A DNA stretch of 64,000 bases from JACQQW01 sp964520655 (GTDB lineage: Bacteria; Omnitrophota; Gorgyraeia; Zapsychrales; Fredricksoniimonadaceae): the NCBI GenBank assembly GCA_964520655.1, contig CAZFNI010000008.1, positions 28,324 through 92,323 of the forward strand, in the 5' to 3' direction. Positions 50,987 to 58,502 of the stretch are shown here, piece by piece; within the stretch, counting starts at the first letter, position 1, and each line of letters opens with the position of its first letter. Below the pieces are notes generated by a model. It was given only the letters and a program-made list of their open reading frames with translations. It did no database searches and was not told the origin of the DNA. The position numbers were made by a program, and so were the translations under genes.

Positions 50987-52402
50987 ATGAAACGACGTTG
51001 GTCTTTCTGGGTAATGATTGTAAGTGCTTGCTGGGTTTTTTACAACACCATCTTTTCCGGTTCGATCCTGTATTTTGATGCCTTGGGTTATGACCAGCTG
51101 GGGAGTATGCTATCCCAGGGGCATTGGGCGGACTATTTATCAGGCGGTCCCCAGCGTGAACCATTGTATCCGCTGTTCGTTGCGCTGCACATCAAACTCT
51201 CCGGCTGGCTTCAGCTTCCGTATATTCCATTACTGTTGTTGACCCAGGGGCTGGTGCTGTTACTCACACAGGCGATGATGGCCACAATATTTACCCGCAT
51301 AAGATTGTCGGATGGGATCTCAGCGTTATTTTTGGCTTATTTTGTTCTATCCCCGACGGTGCTGCGTTCATCCTTGATCGTCTATTCGGAGATCATCACC
51401 TACCCGCTGATGCTCTTGCCTTTACTGGCCGCTTTTCAAGTCTGGCATCAGGCAGGGGAACGGGGAGGTTTCCAGAAACGCGTCATCCGTTATGCCCTAT
51501 ATGTCGGCGGCAGCTTTATCGGGATCGTTTTTGTCAAAGGGATATTTGAATTGATCGCCCCGGCGTGTATTGTCTTATTTTCGTTGGCCTTGCGTCAACG
51601 TTTGGCAGATCTAAGGGGGCGCAATACGGCCGTGTTGATCTTTGCCGCGGCGTCATTGGCGGTTTTTCTTTTGCCTGTCCATTCTTATAAATTACTCAAT
51701 AAATTTTCCAACGGTCACTATGCGTTCACCAACCGCGGTAGCGGCGCTTTGTGGGGCTCAACAGCCAGGAAAGCCATGCCCACAACCCCGCAGGAAGATC
51801 TTGCGCAAAAGCTTTATGTGTTCCCCGACAAGGCTGTTTGCGAAAAATATGCCTCCAAGCCCGCGTGCGATCACTGGTTTTATCAACTCTCTGATCAGCT
51901 CAGCGTAGATAAGTACAATGAGCTTCACGCCCGCCATTTGTCATCCATTGAGATTGACCGGGAATTCACAGAAGGGTCGATCAAGCTGATGCTGGCACAC
52001 CCATTCAAGATGATCAACGGCATGTTTTGGGAAGGGATAAAATTATTATTTTGGGAATATCCGTCCTGGGGGATGGTGATCCTGCCTAAGGATGTTCGGT
52101 CTTTTTATGAACAGCCGTTCTTATACCCGGTATTCTTATTCGGCGTTAATATCTTAAGCGTCTTTATGTTTTGCGGAAGCTGTGCCTGGGCATGGTTGCG
52201 CCGGCGGGAATTTGTTGCCGGCAGCCGGCAGGGATTAAACGCCCTGGCCTTCACGCTGGGCCTGATCGCCGTCTATATGGCTGCCCATTCATTATTCTTT
52301 CTGAATGAACGCAATGCCCTTCCCATTGTGCCGCTGTTTTTAGTCTTGTGGGGATGCTTGACCCAATGCTTAAGCAGAAAAGGAGCCCATGAACCCGCTT
52401 GA
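50987..52402 (+). CDS. GT-C-like membrane protein
   Basis: Polytopic protein of 471 aa with about 10-11 helices and one large periplasmic domain (about 245-340) containing paired cysteines (CEKYASKPACDHW). The first loop has FDALGYDQLG and GGPQREPLYPLF; the acidic residue followed by REP-Y-P resembles ArnT/PMT-type glycosyltransferases that use polyprenyl donors. The acceptor is unknown. ATG 50987 follows the -10 box by 8 nt. The last codons overlap the YkgJ-like gene by 14 nt. A role in the same envelope pathway as the divergent TPR/GT-C operon is likely. Confidence 0.65.
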   Translation: MKRRWSFWVMIVSACWVFYNTIFSGSILYFDALGYDQLGSMLSQGHWADYLSGGPQREPLYPLFVALHIKLSGWLQLPYIPLLLLTQGLVLLLTQAMMATIFTRIRLSDGISALFLAYFVLSPTVLRSSLIVYSEIITYPLMLLPLLAAFQVWHQAGERGGFQKRVIRYALYVGGSFIGIVFVKGIFELIAPACIVLFSLALRQRLADLRGRNTAVLIFAAASLAVFLLPVHSYKLLNKFSNGHYAFTNRGSGALWGSTARKAMPTTPQEDLAQKLYVFPDKAVCEKYASKPACDHWFYQLSDQLSVDKYNELHARHLSSIEIDREFTEGSIKLMLAHPFKMINGMFWEGIKLLFWEYPSWGMVILPKDVRSFYEQPFLYPVFLFGVNILSVFMFCGSCAWAWLRRREFVAGSRQGLNALAFTLGLIAVYMAAHSLFFLNERNALPIVPLFLVLWGCLTQCLSRKGAHEPA

Positions 52403-52670
52403 GCTTTACCAACAATGGCAGAAAGATCGTCATGAAGAGTGGGAGGCCAAATGCGGCCGCTGCGGTGCCTGCTGTGGAGCTTTTGACGGTGACCCCTGTG
52501 TTCATTTGCAGAAGGATGGAACTCACTATTACTGCGATGTTTATGAGAATCGCTTTGGTCCGCAGAAAACGGTCAGCGGGCGCGATATCAATTGCGTGCA
52601 CATCCGCAGCGTGCTGCATACCTCATGGCCTGGAGATGAATGTTGCGGATATAAAAAGGCGGGCGCATGA
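52389..52670 (+). CDS. YkgJ/YcgN-type Cys-cluster protein
   Basis: Small protein of 93 aa. The motif CGRCGACC (residues 22-29) followed by CVHL, CDVY, CVHI and a terminal CCGY gives the cysteine set of the UPF0153/YkgJ family, thought to bind Zn or an iron-sulfur cluster. The function of the family is not settled. It overlaps the preceding membrane gene by 14 nt and the DUF167 gene by 4 nt. Confidence 0.88.
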   Translation: MNPLELYQQWQKDRHEEWEAKCGRCGACCGAFDGDPCVHLQKDGTHYYCDVYENRFGPQKTVSGRDINCVHIRSVLHTSWPGDECCGYKKAGA

Positions 52671-52885
52671 AGATCGCGTTAAAGGTCATGCCTGGCGCCA
52701 AGAAGAATTTGTGGAAAGAAGAAGGCGATCAGATCAAAGTCTATCTGACCGCCCCTGCTGTTGATAATAAAGCCAATGCCGCTTTGGTTAAATTTATCAG
52801 CGAGCGTTTTCTGGTCAAACAATCCGCGGTGGAAATTCTTCAAGGCCATAAGTCCCGGCATAAAGTTATTTTCATAAACAAATAG
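52667..52885 (+). CDS. DUF167 (YggU/UPF0235) family protein
   Basis: Small conserved protein of 72 aa. The family pattern is plain: LKVMPGAKKN, VYLTAPAVDNKANAALVKFISERF and VEILQGHKSRHKVIFI. The structure is known for family members but the function is not. ATGA overlap with the upstream gene shows co-translation. The operon ends here, 43 nt before the riboswitch promoter. Confidence 0.93.
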   Translation: MKIALKVMPGAKKNLWKEEGDQIKVYLTAPAVDNKANAALVKFISERFLVKQSAVEILQGHKSRHKVIFINK

Positions 52886-52927
52886 GCCCCAATAGGTTGT
52901 GTCCCTGAGATTTCAGCAAGCGCTCCC

Positions 52928-52955
52928 TTGAAAATCGCTTTTTGTCGGGTATACT
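52928..52955 (+). promoter_or_regulatory. Promoter of the c-di-GMP riboswitch transcript
   Basis: TTGAAA (52928-52933), 16-nt spacer, TATACT (52950-52955). Transcription would begin near 52962, about 50 nt before the aptamer core. Confidence 0.65.
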
Positions 52956-53009
52956 TAAAAGTAGCTCAGAGACAACTTGCCTAAGGGGGCAAGCCGCAGT
53001 AATCAGTTT

Positions 53010-53100
53010 ATGAAACGATAAAGGCAAACCCAGGGTAACCTGGGGACGCAAAGCCGTGGATCCTTAACGTGAAGGGACAGCCAGGTTACCGAACGAGACA
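53010..53100 (+). ncRNA. Cyclic di-GMP-I (GEMM) riboswitch aptamer
   Basis: Core AAAGGCAAACC, then P2 CCAGG-GTAA-CCTGG with a GNRA tetraloop, GGACGCAAAGCC (ligand-contacting block), a P3 arm beginning GTGGATCC, and the closing strand CAGCCAGGTTACCGA. All conserved GEMM blocks occur in order. It is followed by a terminator whose left arm touches the aptamer end, so control is by transcription termination. The next genes are the Rrf2 regulator and the cytochrome oxidase operon. Confidence 0.92.
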
Positions 53101-53182
53101 AACTTGTTTGTCCTTAGATATTGATCCTGGCCGACCGCAATCATGCAAATGGCAGGAGAAAGGAGAAACAAGTTTGTTTTTT
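53098..53182 (+). terminator. Riboswitch expression platform / terminator
   Basis: ACAAACTTGTTT (53098-53109) pairs perfectly with AAACAAGTTTGT (53166-53177), followed by T residues to 53182. The left arm alone can form a small hairpin (ACAAAC/GTTTGT), giving an alternative structure. Confidence 0.6.
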
Positions 53183-53226
53183 GCTTGCCTACCTTTAATC
53201 TATAGAGTAATTCCTCTCCATTAATA

Positions 53227-53254
53227 TTGACAGCGTTGGCTTTTTTCGTATAAT
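53227..53254 (+). promoter_or_regulatory. Internal consensus promoter of the second Rrf2 gene
   Basis: TTGACA (53227-53232), 16-nt spacer, TATAAT (53249-53254). It lies after the riboswitch terminator, so the regulator can also be made independently of c-di-GMP. Confidence 0.75.
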
Positions 53255-53268
53255 CACATGCGGATATC

Positions 53269-53667
53269 ATGTTAAGCAAAACAAGTGCACAAGTTATCAA
53301 AGCATTGGTTGAGCTGGCCAGATTGCCTCAGGGTCAGTGGGCCGGGGCCCGCAGCATTGCCCTTAAGATCAATGCCCCTCAAAATTATTTAGGAAAAATA
53401 CTGCAGAGTTTGTGCGCTCATGGTGTTGTATCATCGCAGCGAGGTAAGGGCGGCGGTTTTCGGCTGGCTAAAGCGCCTCAGGATATAGTGCTTTATGATG
53501 TGGTCGAGCCGATCGATACCGTGACGCTCTGGTCGGAATGCGCGCTGGGATTAAAGAAGTGTTCGGATACGCATCCGTGCATGGTGCACGACGGCTGGAA
53601 ACAGGTTCGTAATTCATATTACAAGTTCCTGCAATCGACGACCATTGCTGATCTGATGGAAAAATAA
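53269..53667 (+). CDS. Rrf2-family regulator with three-Cys cluster motif
   Basis: Winged-helix protein of 132 aa. The wing reads GKGGGFRLAKAP; C91, C98 and C104 (C-x6-C-x5-C) fit an iron-sulfur cluster. Same cysteine spacing as the paralogue at 36034, but only moderate overall similarity. It precedes the aa3 oxidase operon by 56 nt and likely regulates it in response to redox state, O2 or NO; the ligand is an inference. It has two inputs: a riboswitch-controlled transcript and its own promoter. Confidence 0.9.
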   Translation: MLSKTSAQVIKALVELARLPQGQWAGARSIALKINAPQNYLGKILQSLCAHGVVSSQRGKGGGFRLAKAPQDIVLYDVVEPIDTVTLWSECALGLKKCSDTHPCMVHDGWKQVRNSYYKFLQSTTIADLMEK

Positions 53668-53687
53668 TTTTTTTTGTGCTGTAAACG

Positions 53688-53693
53688 TATAAT
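53688..53693 (+). promoter_or_regulatory. -10 box of the cytochrome oxidase operon
   Basis: TATAAT at 53688-53693, 30 nt before coxB, with a poor -35 region. A weak -35 next to a regulator gene suggests regulated expression. AAAGGA lies between it and the start codon as ribosome binding site. Confidence 0.5.
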
Positions 53694-53723
53694 CGCATGT
53701 GATTAGAAGTTTCAAACGAAAGG

Positions 53724-54506
53724 ATGCTTATGTCGATTTGGGGCTTGCCGTTTCCGCAAGACATTTCAACCAATGGCCATTTGATCGATGCGTTGATCCA
53801 GTACATCGATCTGGTGTTGGCCATTTTTTTCAGCATCGTGGTGGCGGCGCTGGTCTTTTTTATCATCCGTTACCGCAGCCGTCCCGGCCATAAGGCGGTG
53901 TATGATCCGGGCAACACCAAAGGCAATGTGATCTTCACCATTTGCATGGGCCTGTTGGTCTTTTGTTCGATCGACGCGGTCATCGAGCACATGTCGTTCC
54001 GCGATCTGAAAAATGTGTTCTGGAATTTCCCTCAAGGCAAGGATGTGCTTAAAGTAGAGGTCATGCCGCAGCAATTTGCCTGGAATATCCGCTATGCCGG
54101 TCCTGATGGAGAATTCGCGACCCCGGATGATATTATCGCACCGTTAAGCCAAATGCATGTCCCCATCGGCGTTCCGGTCGTTGTGCAGTTATCTTCTTTT
54201 GATGTTGTCCATTCATTCTACGTTCCCGAGATCCGCATTAAACAAGATGTGGTCCCGGGCATGACCACTACCACTTGGTTCCAGTTGACAAAGACAGGCA
54301 AATTTGAGATCGCCTGTTCGGCGCTGTGCGGCAATGGGCACTACAAAATGCGCGGCTGGCTAACCGTTGAGTCGAAGGAAGAATTTGAGAAGTGGCTGGC
54401 GGCCCAGGCTGTTCCTGCTTCCGCTGGGGATGATATTTGGGGTGATTCTAATACCGGAACAACTGTCCCTAAAGATTGGGGATGGAAGTGGCAAGGTAAA
54501 AGTTGA
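53724..54506 (+). CDS. coxB: Cytochrome c oxidase subunit II
   Basis: CuA-carrying subunit of 260 aa. ATG 53724 follows AAAGGA. Two N-terminal membrane helices (about 30-55 and 72-95) lead to a periplasmic cupredoxin. The CuA ligands are complete: H in SFDVVHSFYVPE and the motif CSALCGNGHYKM. There is no fused cytochrome c domain. It accepts electrons from a cytochrome c. First structural gene of the operon; coxA follows 16 nt later. The contrast with the ligand-less subunit II at 35471 shows two distinct heme-copper systems. Confidence 0.96.
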   Translation: MLMSIWGLPFPQDISTNGHLIDALIQYIDLVLAIFFSIVVAALVFFIIRYRSRPGHKAVYDPGNTKGNVIFTICMGLLVFCSIDAVIEHMSFRDLKNVFWNFPQGKDVLKVEVMPQQFAWNIRYAGPDGEFATPDDIIAPLSQMHVPIGVPVVVQLSSFDVVHSFYVPEIRIKQDVVPGMTTTTWFQLTKTGKFEIACSALCGNGHYKMRGWLTVESKEEFEKWLAAQAVPASAGDDIWGDSNTGTTVPKDWGWKWQGKS

Positions 54507-54522
54507 TAACTAGGAGAAAACA

Positions 54523-56229
54523 ATGTCACAACAGAAAGAATCGTTCTTAACCAAGTATATTTTTTCCACCGACCACAAGACTATTGCCAAGCAATACCTG
54601 TTGTTCGGTATTTTCTTCCTTTTGTGGGGCGGACTGCAGGCCATGATCCTGCGTTGGCAGATCGCTTACCCTGAAACGACCATCCCTATTATTGGTCATT
54701 GGTTCTTTTCGGACAATAATGGGGCATTGACGCCGGATACTTATAATCAGGTCTTGACCATGCACGGCACGGTGATGATCTTCTGGGCGGTGACGCCGTT
54801 GCTCAGCGGGGCTTTCGCCAATTTCGTGATCCCCTTGCAGATCGGTGCGGCCGACATGGCCTTTCCGGTCGTGAACATGTTGTCCTTCTGGATCTTCTTT
54901 TTGTCGGGTGTTGTCTTGTTTATCTCTCAATACGGGCCAGGCGGCTCAGCCGCTTCCGGCTGGACCGCGTATCCCCCGTTATCAACGCCTGTCGGCGGCA
55001 TTCCCGGCTGGGGTCAGGCCTTATGGGCCCTATCGCTGGTATTGATGGGAACGGCGGTCATCATGGGTGCGGTCAATTACATCACGACCATCATCCGCCT
55101 GCGCGCCAAAGGCATGAATTATTTGAAGATGCCTCTGACCATCTGGGGATTGTTCCTGTCTTCTATTTTGAACGCGATCTTCGTTCCGATCATCGCGGCC
55201 GGGTTGATCTTCCTGTTGCTCGACAATGTGCTGGGCACGCAGTTTTTCGTCGCAGGTCCTAAAGCCACGATCGCCGGCGGTGATCCGCTCTTATACCAGC
55301 ACGTGTTCTGGCTGTTCGGCCATCCGGAAGTTTATATTCTGATCCTGCCGGTCTGGGGGATTGTATCCGATCTGCTGGCGACATTCTCGCGCAAGCCGGC
55401 ATTCGGCTACAAGGTCACGGTCATCTGCATGTGCATTGTTACGACCTTAAGCGGCTTGGTCTGGGGACATCACATGTATGTCGCCGGCATGAGCCCGTTA
55501 CTGGGTAAATCATTCATGTTCTTGACGCTCTTGATCAGCTTGCCGACGTCCATCTTTTTCCTCAATTGGCTGGGGACAATGTGGAAGGGGTCTCTGCGTT
55601 TTGAAATGCCCATGCTGTTTGCCATGTCGGTCGTGTTTGTTTTTGGGCTGGGCGGTTTGACGGGGCTTTATATGGGAACCATCACCTCGGATATGTATTT
55701 GCATGATTCCATGTTCCTAGTCGGGCATTTTCATTACACGCTGGCCGCGAGTGTGTTGATGTCATCGTTTGCCGCGACCTATTTCTGGTTCCCCAAGATG
55801 TTTGGACGTAAGTTAAACCCGTTGATGGGGCAGATCCATTTCTGGGTGACGTTCTTAGCGCTTAATTATGTGTTCTTTACCATGCTTTCTATTGGTTATG
55901 CTGGACAGCACCGCCGTTTGTTCGACCCCAGCGCTTATGATTTCATCAAGCCGTTGATGGGGCTTAACCGCAATATCACGACCGCCGCGCTCATCTTGGG
56001 CGGAGCGCAGGTCTTGTTCTTGGTCAATTTCTTTTATTCCATGTTCAAAGGCGAGAAGGCCGCCCGCAATCCCTGGGAATGCGCGACACTGGAATGGACC
56101 GTCGATTATCCTGTTCCTCATGGCAATTTCAGTACGCCGCCGGTGGTCAAATGCGGGCCGCATGAATACAGCAATCCTAAGATCAAGGGCAAGGATTGGG
56201 CCTCTCAAACAGAGGATATCGGGGCATGA
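54523..56229 (+). CDS. coxA: Cytochrome c oxidase subunit I (aa3-type, A family)
   Basis: Catalytic subunit of 568 aa with 12-13 helices. Active-site residues are present: low-spin heme ligand H in LTMHGTVMIF, CuB and cross-linked Tyr in FGHPEVYILILP, the His pair in WGHHMYVAG, and HFHYTLA for the heme a3 and heme a ligands. The Glu of GHPEVY and the following K-channel region mark the A family of proton-pumping oxidases. It reduces O2 to water. It overlaps the small subunit III gene by 4 nt. Confidence 0.97.
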   Translation: MSQQKESFLTKYIFSTDHKTIAKQYLLFGIFFLLWGGLQAMILRWQIAYPETTIPIIGHWFFSDNNGALTPDTYNQVLTMHGTVMIFWAVTPLLSGAFANFVIPLQIGAADMAFPVVNMLSFWIFFLSGVVLFISQYGPGGSAASGWTAYPPLSTPVGGIPGWGQALWALSLVLMGTAVIMGAVNYITTIIRLRAKGMNYLKMPLTIWGLFLSSILNAIFVPIIAAGLIFLLLDNVLGTQFFVAGPKATIAGGDPLLYQHVFWLFGHPEVYILILPVWGIVSDLLATFSRKPAFGYKVTVICMCIVTTLSGLVWGHHMYVAGMSPLLGKSFMFLTLLISLPTSIFFLNWLGTMWKGSLRFEMPMLFAMSVVFVFGLGGLTGLYMGTITSDMYLHDSMFLVGHFHYTLAASVLMSSFAATYFWFPKMFGRKLNPLMGQIHFWVTFLALNYVFFTMLSIGYAGQHRRLFDPSAYDFIKPLMGLNRNITTAALILGGAQVLFLVNFFYSMFKGEKAARNPWECATLEWTVDYPVPHGNFSTPPVVKCGPHEYSNPKIKGKDWASQTEDIGA

Positions 56230-56756
56230 CGTCAATGACCGCGGCACAGGATGGTTACAAACGCAATACGTTCTCGATCGGGATAACCGTTGCTTTGACG
56301 TCCTGGACCATGGTCTTTATCACGCTGTTGTGGGGTTATGTGGTCATGCGCATGAGGGTCGGCGTGTGGTTGACGCCCTATATTTCGGCGGACATCATGA
56401 CCGCGGCTATTTTAAATACTGCGGCGTTGGCATTAAGTTCCTATTTGATCCGCAAAGAGAAATTGTTCATGGGGATCATGATGGGTTTGATCTTTTTGTC
56501 CGGCCAGCTGTGCGTGTTTAAGCTGGCGTTAAACCATGGACTGCATTGGCAGGGCAATATGGCCGGCGGGTTCTTTTATCTGTTATGCGGTTTTCACGCG
56601 CTGCATATCATCGGAGGCATGGCGGCATTGATCGTGCTGTGGGTGCGTTATGCCGTGCTTAAAGGAACAGCGACCGCGCTTGGTATTCGGTATTTTTGGG
56701 ATTTTTTAATGATCATCTGGTTAGTGATGTTCGCATTGATGTTCGTTGTGCGTTAA
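56226..56756 (+). CDS. Cytochrome oxidase subunit III-like protein (first copy)
   Basis: Five-helix membrane protein of 176 aa starting at ATG 56226, which overlaps the coxA stop (ATGA). The helix FFYLLCGFHALHIIGGMAALIVL carries the F-H-x-L-H-x3-G signature of subunit III. It is short for the family (about 200-260 aa) and sits beside a second subunit III-like gene, so one may be a divergent or specialised copy. A heme-copper accessory role is certain from context; the precise subunit name is not. Confidence 0.8.
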   Translation: MTSMTAAQDGYKRNTFSIGITVALTSWTMVFITLLWGYVVMRMRVGVWLTPYISADIMTAAILNTAALALSSYLIRKEKLFMGIMMGLIFLSGQLCVFKLALNHGLHWQGNMAGGFFYLLCGFHALHIIGGMAALIVLWVRYAVLKGTATALGIRYFWDFLMIIWLVMFALMFVVR

Positions 56757-56782
56757 CGTTAAAAGCATAAACAGGAGCCACT

Positions 56783-57418
56783 ATGAGCCAAGCTGTGCAG
56801 CTTCAGGAAGACAAGGCATTTAACAACATCTCGTCAGGGAAGTTGGGGATGTGGGTTTTCTTGATCATTGACGGGTTAAGTTTCGCGACCATTTTGATCG
56901 GGGCGGCGTATTTGCGCACCAATGGCGCGCCCTGGCCCAATCCTGGTCAGGTCCTCAATGTTCCCTTAACAGCATTCAATACCATTGTGCTGTTGGCCAG
57001 CAGCTACACCATGATGATGGCGCTGGAGAATGTCAAGAACGGCCAGCAGAAGAAATTCATCGGCGCTTTAGGCTGGACATTAGCGTTAGGCGCGCTGTTC
57101 TTGGTCGTTCAGGCGTATGAATATTATAATTTTATCGCGGGCACGGAAGAAGTAAAAGCTCATTTGGCCGCGGCGGGTTTTGCGGCTGACTATTTTCGTC
57201 CCGGGTCAAGCATTTACGCGGGCTGTTTTTATGGCGCGACGGGTTTTCACGGCTTACACGTTTTAAGCGGGCTGATCTTCATCTTATATGTGCTGTTTGG
57301 CGCCCTCAAAGGTCGGTTTAATCAAAGCAATCACCTGCGGGTTGAAACATTGACGCTGTTCTGGCATTTTATTGATCTGATGTGGATGCTGGTCTTTACC
57401 GTTGTTTATCTGTTATAA
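56783..57418 (+). CDS. coxC: Cytochrome c oxidase subunit III
   Basis: Membrane subunit of 211 aa with five helices; ATG 56783 follows CAGGAG. The N-terminal LGMWVFLIIDGLSFATILIGAAYLR and GATGFHGLHVLSGLIFILYVL are subunit III hallmarks, and the chain ends with the usual TLFWHFIDLMWMLVFTVVYLL. It stabilises subunit I and helps proton uptake. This is the better match of the two subunit III-like genes in the operon. The subunit IV gene follows after 11 nt. Confidence 0.93.
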   Translation: MSQAVQLQEDKAFNNISSGKLGMWVFLIIDGLSFATILIGAAYLRTNGAPWPNPGQVLNVPLTAFNTIVLLASSYTMMMALENVKNGQQKKFIGALGWTLALGALFLVVQAYEYYNFIAGTEEVKAHLAAAGFAADYFRPGSSIYAGCFYGATGFHGLHVLSGLIFILYVLFGALKGRFNQSNHLRVETLTLFWHFIDLMWMLVFTVVYLL

Positions 57419-57429
57419 GGAGATATGTT

Positions 57430-57702
57430 ATGAATAATCGAAAATATCTGATCATCGCCATGTGGCTGTTCGTTCTTACGCTCATCGAGCTGTTCGTGTT
57501 CCCACGGCTGGACATGGGGCAGATGAGGGTGAACTTATTGCTGTCTTTGATGACCGCCAAGGCATTGATCGTGGCGTTAGTTTACATGAACTTAAAGCAA
57601 GAAGGCTGGGCGCTGAAAGTAGCATTCTTCGCGCCTATTCCCGTAGCGATCTATTTTATTTACTTCATGTTGTATGACGCGGCCTATGTGTGGAGATCGT
57701 AA
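57430..57702 (+). CDS. Prokaryotic cytochrome oxidase subunit IV
   Basis: Small three-helix protein of 90 aa. ATG 57430 lies behind AAGGAG. The pattern LIIAMWLFVLTLIELFVFP, then KALIVALVYMNLKQE and a last helix VAFFAPIPVAIYFIYFMLYD match the COX4_pro/CyoD-type assembly subunit, with its MxL-K motif in the middle. It probably aids assembly or stability of the oxidase. Its end overlaps the next small gene. Confidence 0.85.
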   Translation: MNNRKYLIIAMWLFVLTLIELFVFPRLDMGQMRVNLLLSLMTAKALIVALVYMNLKQEGWALKVAFFAPIPVAIYFIYFMLYDAAYVWRS

Positions 57703-57898
57703 ATTATTTTTAGTTGTGCTGATGATGTTCTTGGGGGCAAGCGTGTGTCATGCTTGCCCTGCCTGTTTTGTGTCTGCCGGCAAAGAGGCGTTCTGGCAGC
57801 GGTTCTGGGCCATGGCTTTTATGGGAACGATCCCTCTCGTCATCGCCGCCGTGATCGGGATCAGAATACGACGGATGATCAAAAATGAGCAGCGGTAA
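57686..57898 (+). CDS. Small exported CPAC-motif membrane protein in oxidase operon
   Basis: Protein of 70 aa from ATG 57686 (ATG 57674 is also possible). A signal-like helix (LFLVVLMMFLGASVCHA) is followed by CPACF and a second helix (WAMAFMGTIPLVIAAVIGI) with a basic end. The Cys pair facing the periplasm, in an oxidase operon that needs copper insertion, suggests a metal or redox role; this is inference, and no family is recognised. It overlaps subunit IV by 17 nt and the SCO-like gene by 14 nt. Confidence 0.6.
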   Translation: MCGDRKLFLVVLMMFLGASVCHACPACFVSAGKEAFWQRFWAMAFMGTIPLVIAAVIGIRIRRMIKNEQR

Positions 57899-58415
57899 AA
57901 CCCTCAAAACTGATGCGATGATATGGGCGCTGATCATGTGCCTGGCGGCAGTTGCCGCCTTTGTGATGCTCTATCGCGACAGCCATCGCCGTTTCGGTGC
58001 GGTCTCGTATGGATCCTTCCCGGATTTTGAGGCCGCGACTGCCGGCAGCGAGACTTTTAACAAGCATCGATTAAAAGCCCAGGTGTGGGCGGTCATGCGT
58101 ACCCAGGCGGCAGGGTCAGAGGGCGTATTGAGACAGGTCATTGAAGTGCAGCGCATGACGATCTCCGGTAAACGTCACATGAATGTATTGACCTTCGGCG
58201 CTGATCCGTCCGTACTAGCGCTTCCACCGAATAAGTTCCATGTCCGCATCCCGTCTTTGACACCAGCCATTGAGGCCGCGTTTGTCCGGGCCGGGGCCCA
58301 GAAAGAAGGGCAGGTCCTGTTGTTAGACCAGGATGCCATCATCCGCGGTGTTTATGATCTTTCGTCACCCGACGATTTCCGCAGTTTCCGCCAAGATGTG
58401 ACCCGATTGTTATAA
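57885..58415 (+). CDS. SCO1/SenC-like protein lacking the copper-binding cysteines
   Basis: Membrane-anchored thioredoxin-fold protein of 176 aa: one N-terminal helix (MIWALIMCLAAVAAFVML) and a periplasmic domain. The region FPDFEAATAGSETFNKHRLKAQVWAVMRTQ parallels the SCO start, and VLLLDQDAIIRGVYDLSS matches the SCO segment before the distal His. However the C-x3-C copper site is missing, and so is the usual His. It could be a regulator or a degenerate assembly factor. Last gene of the oxidase operon. The fold assignment is moderate. Confidence 0.6.
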   Translation: MSSGKTLKTDAMIWALIMCLAAVAAFVMLYRDSHRRFGAVSYGSFPDFEAATAGSETFNKHRLKAQVWAVMRTQAAGSEGVLRQVIEVQRMTISGKRHMNVLTFGADPSVLALPPNKFHVRIPSLTPAIEAAFVRAGAQKEGQVLLLDQDAIIRGVYDLSSPDDFRSFRQDVTRLL

Positions 58416-58438
58416 GACGTGTCGCTTGTTGAAATCAC

Positions 58439-58466
58439 TTGAGTTATTTGCTTTTTTTGCTAATAT
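58439..58466 (+). promoter_or_regulatory. Promoter of DUF481 gene
   Basis: TTGAGT (58439-58444), 16-nt spacer, TAATAT (58461-58466), followed by AAGGAG before ATG 58503. Confidence 0.5.
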
Positions 58467-58502
58467 TACCGGACGTTTTGACATTAAAAAGGAGATGAAC
58501 TA

